Program-made: the position numbers and the translations under genes
Shown here: piece after piece, positions 61,991 through 64,000 of the stretch
Numbering within the stretch: position 1 is the first letter of the stretch
How the letters are laid out: each line of letters starts with the position of its first letter
The notes under the pieces: generated by a model
Seen by the model: the letters and a program-made list of their open reading frames with translations, nothing else
Databases searched by the model: none
Told to the model about the DNA's origin: nothing
NCBI GenBank assembly: GCA_016584305.1
Contig: JACEEZ010026231.1
Location: 43,501 to 107,500, forward strand
Source: Chionoecetes opilio
Lineage: Eukaryota; Arthropoda; Malacostraca; Decapoda; Majidae
DNA: 64,000 nt
Direction of reading: 5' to 3'

Positions 61991-62480
61991 ACTTTTACCA
62001 ACGAACCACCTGCTTTGCTCTACTCCGTCCTCCTCTTCTCCCAGTCCTTCCTGCCTCCCCGTCTCCCTACCCCTCGTAAACACAAGCTTGATTGGTCCTC
62101 CGATGAACCATGGGCGTTAGCGGATTGGCTGTCGCTGCCGCCTGTTATTGGAAGGCAAGTGCAGTCCATTGGCCGGGGAGAACGCTCCATTTACTCACTT
62201 TCCTTGGACAGCGGGTATTAGAAAGTGGCGTGATTTGTGCCCGAGCTATCGCGTCCACTGCATTGCGTCATCGTTGCTTCCTCTCCTTTACCTACGCTCG
62301 CTGCCCTTGTTTCCTCGTACCCTCCCCCCCCCCCCGTTAACATTTATAAATACCGAACACTCTGACGGGCTTTCTATTTAGCCCGTGCTTCTCTCTTAAG
62401 GAAAGAAATTAGAAAAAAAAAAAAAGTCATCGCGAGGTGATTGGTGTGATAGCGGCGGCCTGCACTCGATTGTTATGAAG
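61991..62480. other. noncoding stretch, GC-richer
   Basis: Contains several CCAAT-orientation boxes (GATTGG, ATTGG) at 62090-62170, as promoters often do, but no linked gene is visible. Poly-C at 62322-62334. Confidence 0.4.
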
Positions 62481-62487
62481 GGTAATT

Positions 62488-63350
62488 CGAGAGAACTAGA
62501 ACCCAAAATGCCAGGGGTCGCTGGCAGTTTTAACTCACTTTTTTGATAATAAGTTGGTCTACTGGAAAACAAAATATGGGCTTATTCCGCTGCACTTAAA
62601 ACACAAAAGTATAATATTAAGAACGATTTTCTTCTATATGTTATATTTTTATAGAAACCTGATTCTGTAAAACATTGTATATAACCAAATAACCAAGGAG
62701 GTTATAGTTGAGGAGGCGAGGTAAATGCTACTCTATGGGTATTATATAGTCAATAACGAAAGTTTAGAAGTTATCTATACCTAGCATCATATTTTCCTGT
62801 TATTTGTGTATCAATCAATAGAAAGCCTGGAAGTGCAATGAGTCGACGCGTGAAGTCGTAATGTTTGATTCAATCTCCCCGTCACAATCTCCCCCCCCAC
62901 CACTCCCCCCGCGGCGTGTCGCCTCCACAATTATAACCTACATTGTCGCAGCAACAAGCCGATTTCGGCATTCTTTATTCTTCGTTTTTCCAAGGCATTG
63001 CTTATTGTATTTTGACAAGCGTTTGCCAGACGCAGCAGTACTGTCTTAGAAAACAATGTGAACATCGCCCAAATTTTACATGCCAAACTTGTAAAAATAC
63101 TTGTAAAAAATATATTAAGCTTTGCTACTCGAGGCGAGTAATTTGCATTAAATTGCTATTATAGAACGTTCCATCGTAATGCATGTCATCCACAAATTAG
63201 TAGAATAACGAAAACTTATTTTTTTTGGGTATTCAGAGGGCGGGCATCAATTTTTTAATCGGAAATTAATTTATGAAAATATTTAGTCGGGGGCCCCAAA
63301 AACACGAAACCCCAACCTTTGATTTAAAAACTCCCAAAGCGCCATGGCTT
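62488..63350. mobile_element. TIR element D, second copy with a degraded right end
   Basis: Left end GAGAGAACTAGAACCCAAAA, CCAGGGGTCGCTGGCAGTTT, then collinear with 48839-49710 (for example ACATTGTCGCAGCAACAAGC, CAAGCGTTTGCCAGACGCAG). From about 63225 the match becomes poor, with many homopolymer-type changes; the right end near 63350 is only just recognisable. Confidence 0.8.
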
Positions 63351-63949
63351 TTCCTCAGTTTAGATCATTGGAATTGTTTCAGGGGACTTTTATTTCATGG
63401 CCTGACTGCGCCCTTTGGTCCCTGCCCTTCAGCGTCCCCGCGTTCGTACCCCCCGGGGCCGGGAAAGTCCATTCTAGCGGGGTGGAAATTTTGGTACTTT
63501 CAAAACCTTTTGTTGGTGCGTGAAAAAATTGCTATTTAAAGGGGGGGGAAACCCCGGAAATTTAAAATTTTATCTTTTTGGGTTTTCTTTTCTCATGTCT
63601 ATATATTACTGCACTGACTTTCCCCTTTTCCTTTTTCCTTTTTTCCTCCCCTTTTCCGAAAACTTTCTCTCCCCTTTCTTTGGTTTCTTTGGTTTTGGTT
63701 TCTTTGGTCTCCCCTTCCTGCCCAACTTCCCGTCCGTCTGTCTCACCATGCCTGCCACCCATGCCTGGCAAGTAACACATATGCATAGATATCGACTCCT
63801 TTCCCTGGGCTGTGCTGTGCTGTGCTGGGCTATGTGATTACACTCGTGCCTCGTGAATCGTGAATCTGCATCACTATATCACTATAAACAGAAGCAGTGG
63901 CAGGACAGGTACACCAACCACTCCCACATCACAGTCCCGCCACACCCTT
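63351..63949. other. unassigned stretch
   Basis: Homopolymer-rich sequence to about 63600, then CT-rich and TGCTGTGCTG-type DNA. No gene recognised. Confidence 0.5.
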
Positions 63950-64000
63950 TTAGCCCCTTCACGCCCAGATTTTTCCTTTGCTATATAAAATCGTCCATTG
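63950..64000 (-). mobile_element. piggyBac-like MITE copy 5, cut by the window edge
   Basis: TTAGCCCCTTCACGCCCAGA and TTTTTCCTTTGCTATATAAA correspond to the right-hand end of the MITE family seen at 8621-8834. Confidence 0.75.

Overview
The window looks like a gene-poor piece of an arthropod genome, most likely a decapod crustacean and possibly a crab. That assignment is an inference from three things: an arthropod-type alpha-catenin gene with long introns, very abundant (CA)n, (CT)n and (AT)n microsatellites, and dense tRNA-derived SINEs, LINE tails and small DNA transposons. Nothing prokaryotic is present.

Layout. 1-9.9 kb is repeat-rich intergenic or upstream sequence: two minisatellites (a 28-bp unit at 615-1177 and a 35-bp unit at 4411-5330), two copies of a tRNA-Val-like SINE, a hAT-like MITE with a perfect 8-bp target duplication, three piggyBac-like MITEs bounded by TTAA-type sites, and a 1.4-kb CT-rich composite satellite. 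9.9-31.9 kb holds one convincing host gene, alpha-catenin, on the plus strand. I resolved 17 coding exons per transcript with consistent splice phases, giving 914 codons, close to the usual ~906. It has two alternative first coding exons and two optional in-frame exons near the C-terminus. Its introns carry LINE relics, SINEs, a Tigger-like element nested inside another, a pogo-like MITE and a long foldback hairpin. 31.9-43.9 kb is the 3' UTR and intergenic DNA, with a LINE-derived element split by a hAT element, a ~715-bp inverted repeat, another TIR element and microsatellites.

43.99-55.84 kb is the most remarkable part. A large DNA transposon with imperfect ~150-bp inverted ends encodes, on the minus strand, a protein of about 1,560 residues: N-terminal zinc-binding motifs, a large central region, an XPG/FEN-like nuclease-type region and a Cys-rich CXC tail. 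This resembles the Academ type. It is broken by a 5.96-kb LTR retroelement (TTTA target duplication, tRNA-Leu primer binding site), and also by one frameshift and two nonsense codons. The LTR element has lost recognisable gag-pol. Instead it carries a small ORF whose first half is the N-terminus of ribosomal protein L23 (uL14), and that ORF is itself interrupted by an 872-bp TIR element whose relative lies at 62.49 kb. This gives at least three nested layers.

55.9-64 kb contains GA, CT and GGT/GAT satellites, a frameshifted and truncated gene of a zinc-motif repeat family at 58.38-59.51 kb, a Harbinger-like element with a perfect 67-base palindrome at 60.14-61.37 kb, a LINE tail, the second copy of the 872-bp element, and a final partial piggyBac-like MITE cut by the window edge. 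Only alpha-catenin looks like a functional cellular gene; most other long reading frames are microsatellite artefacts or transposon remains.
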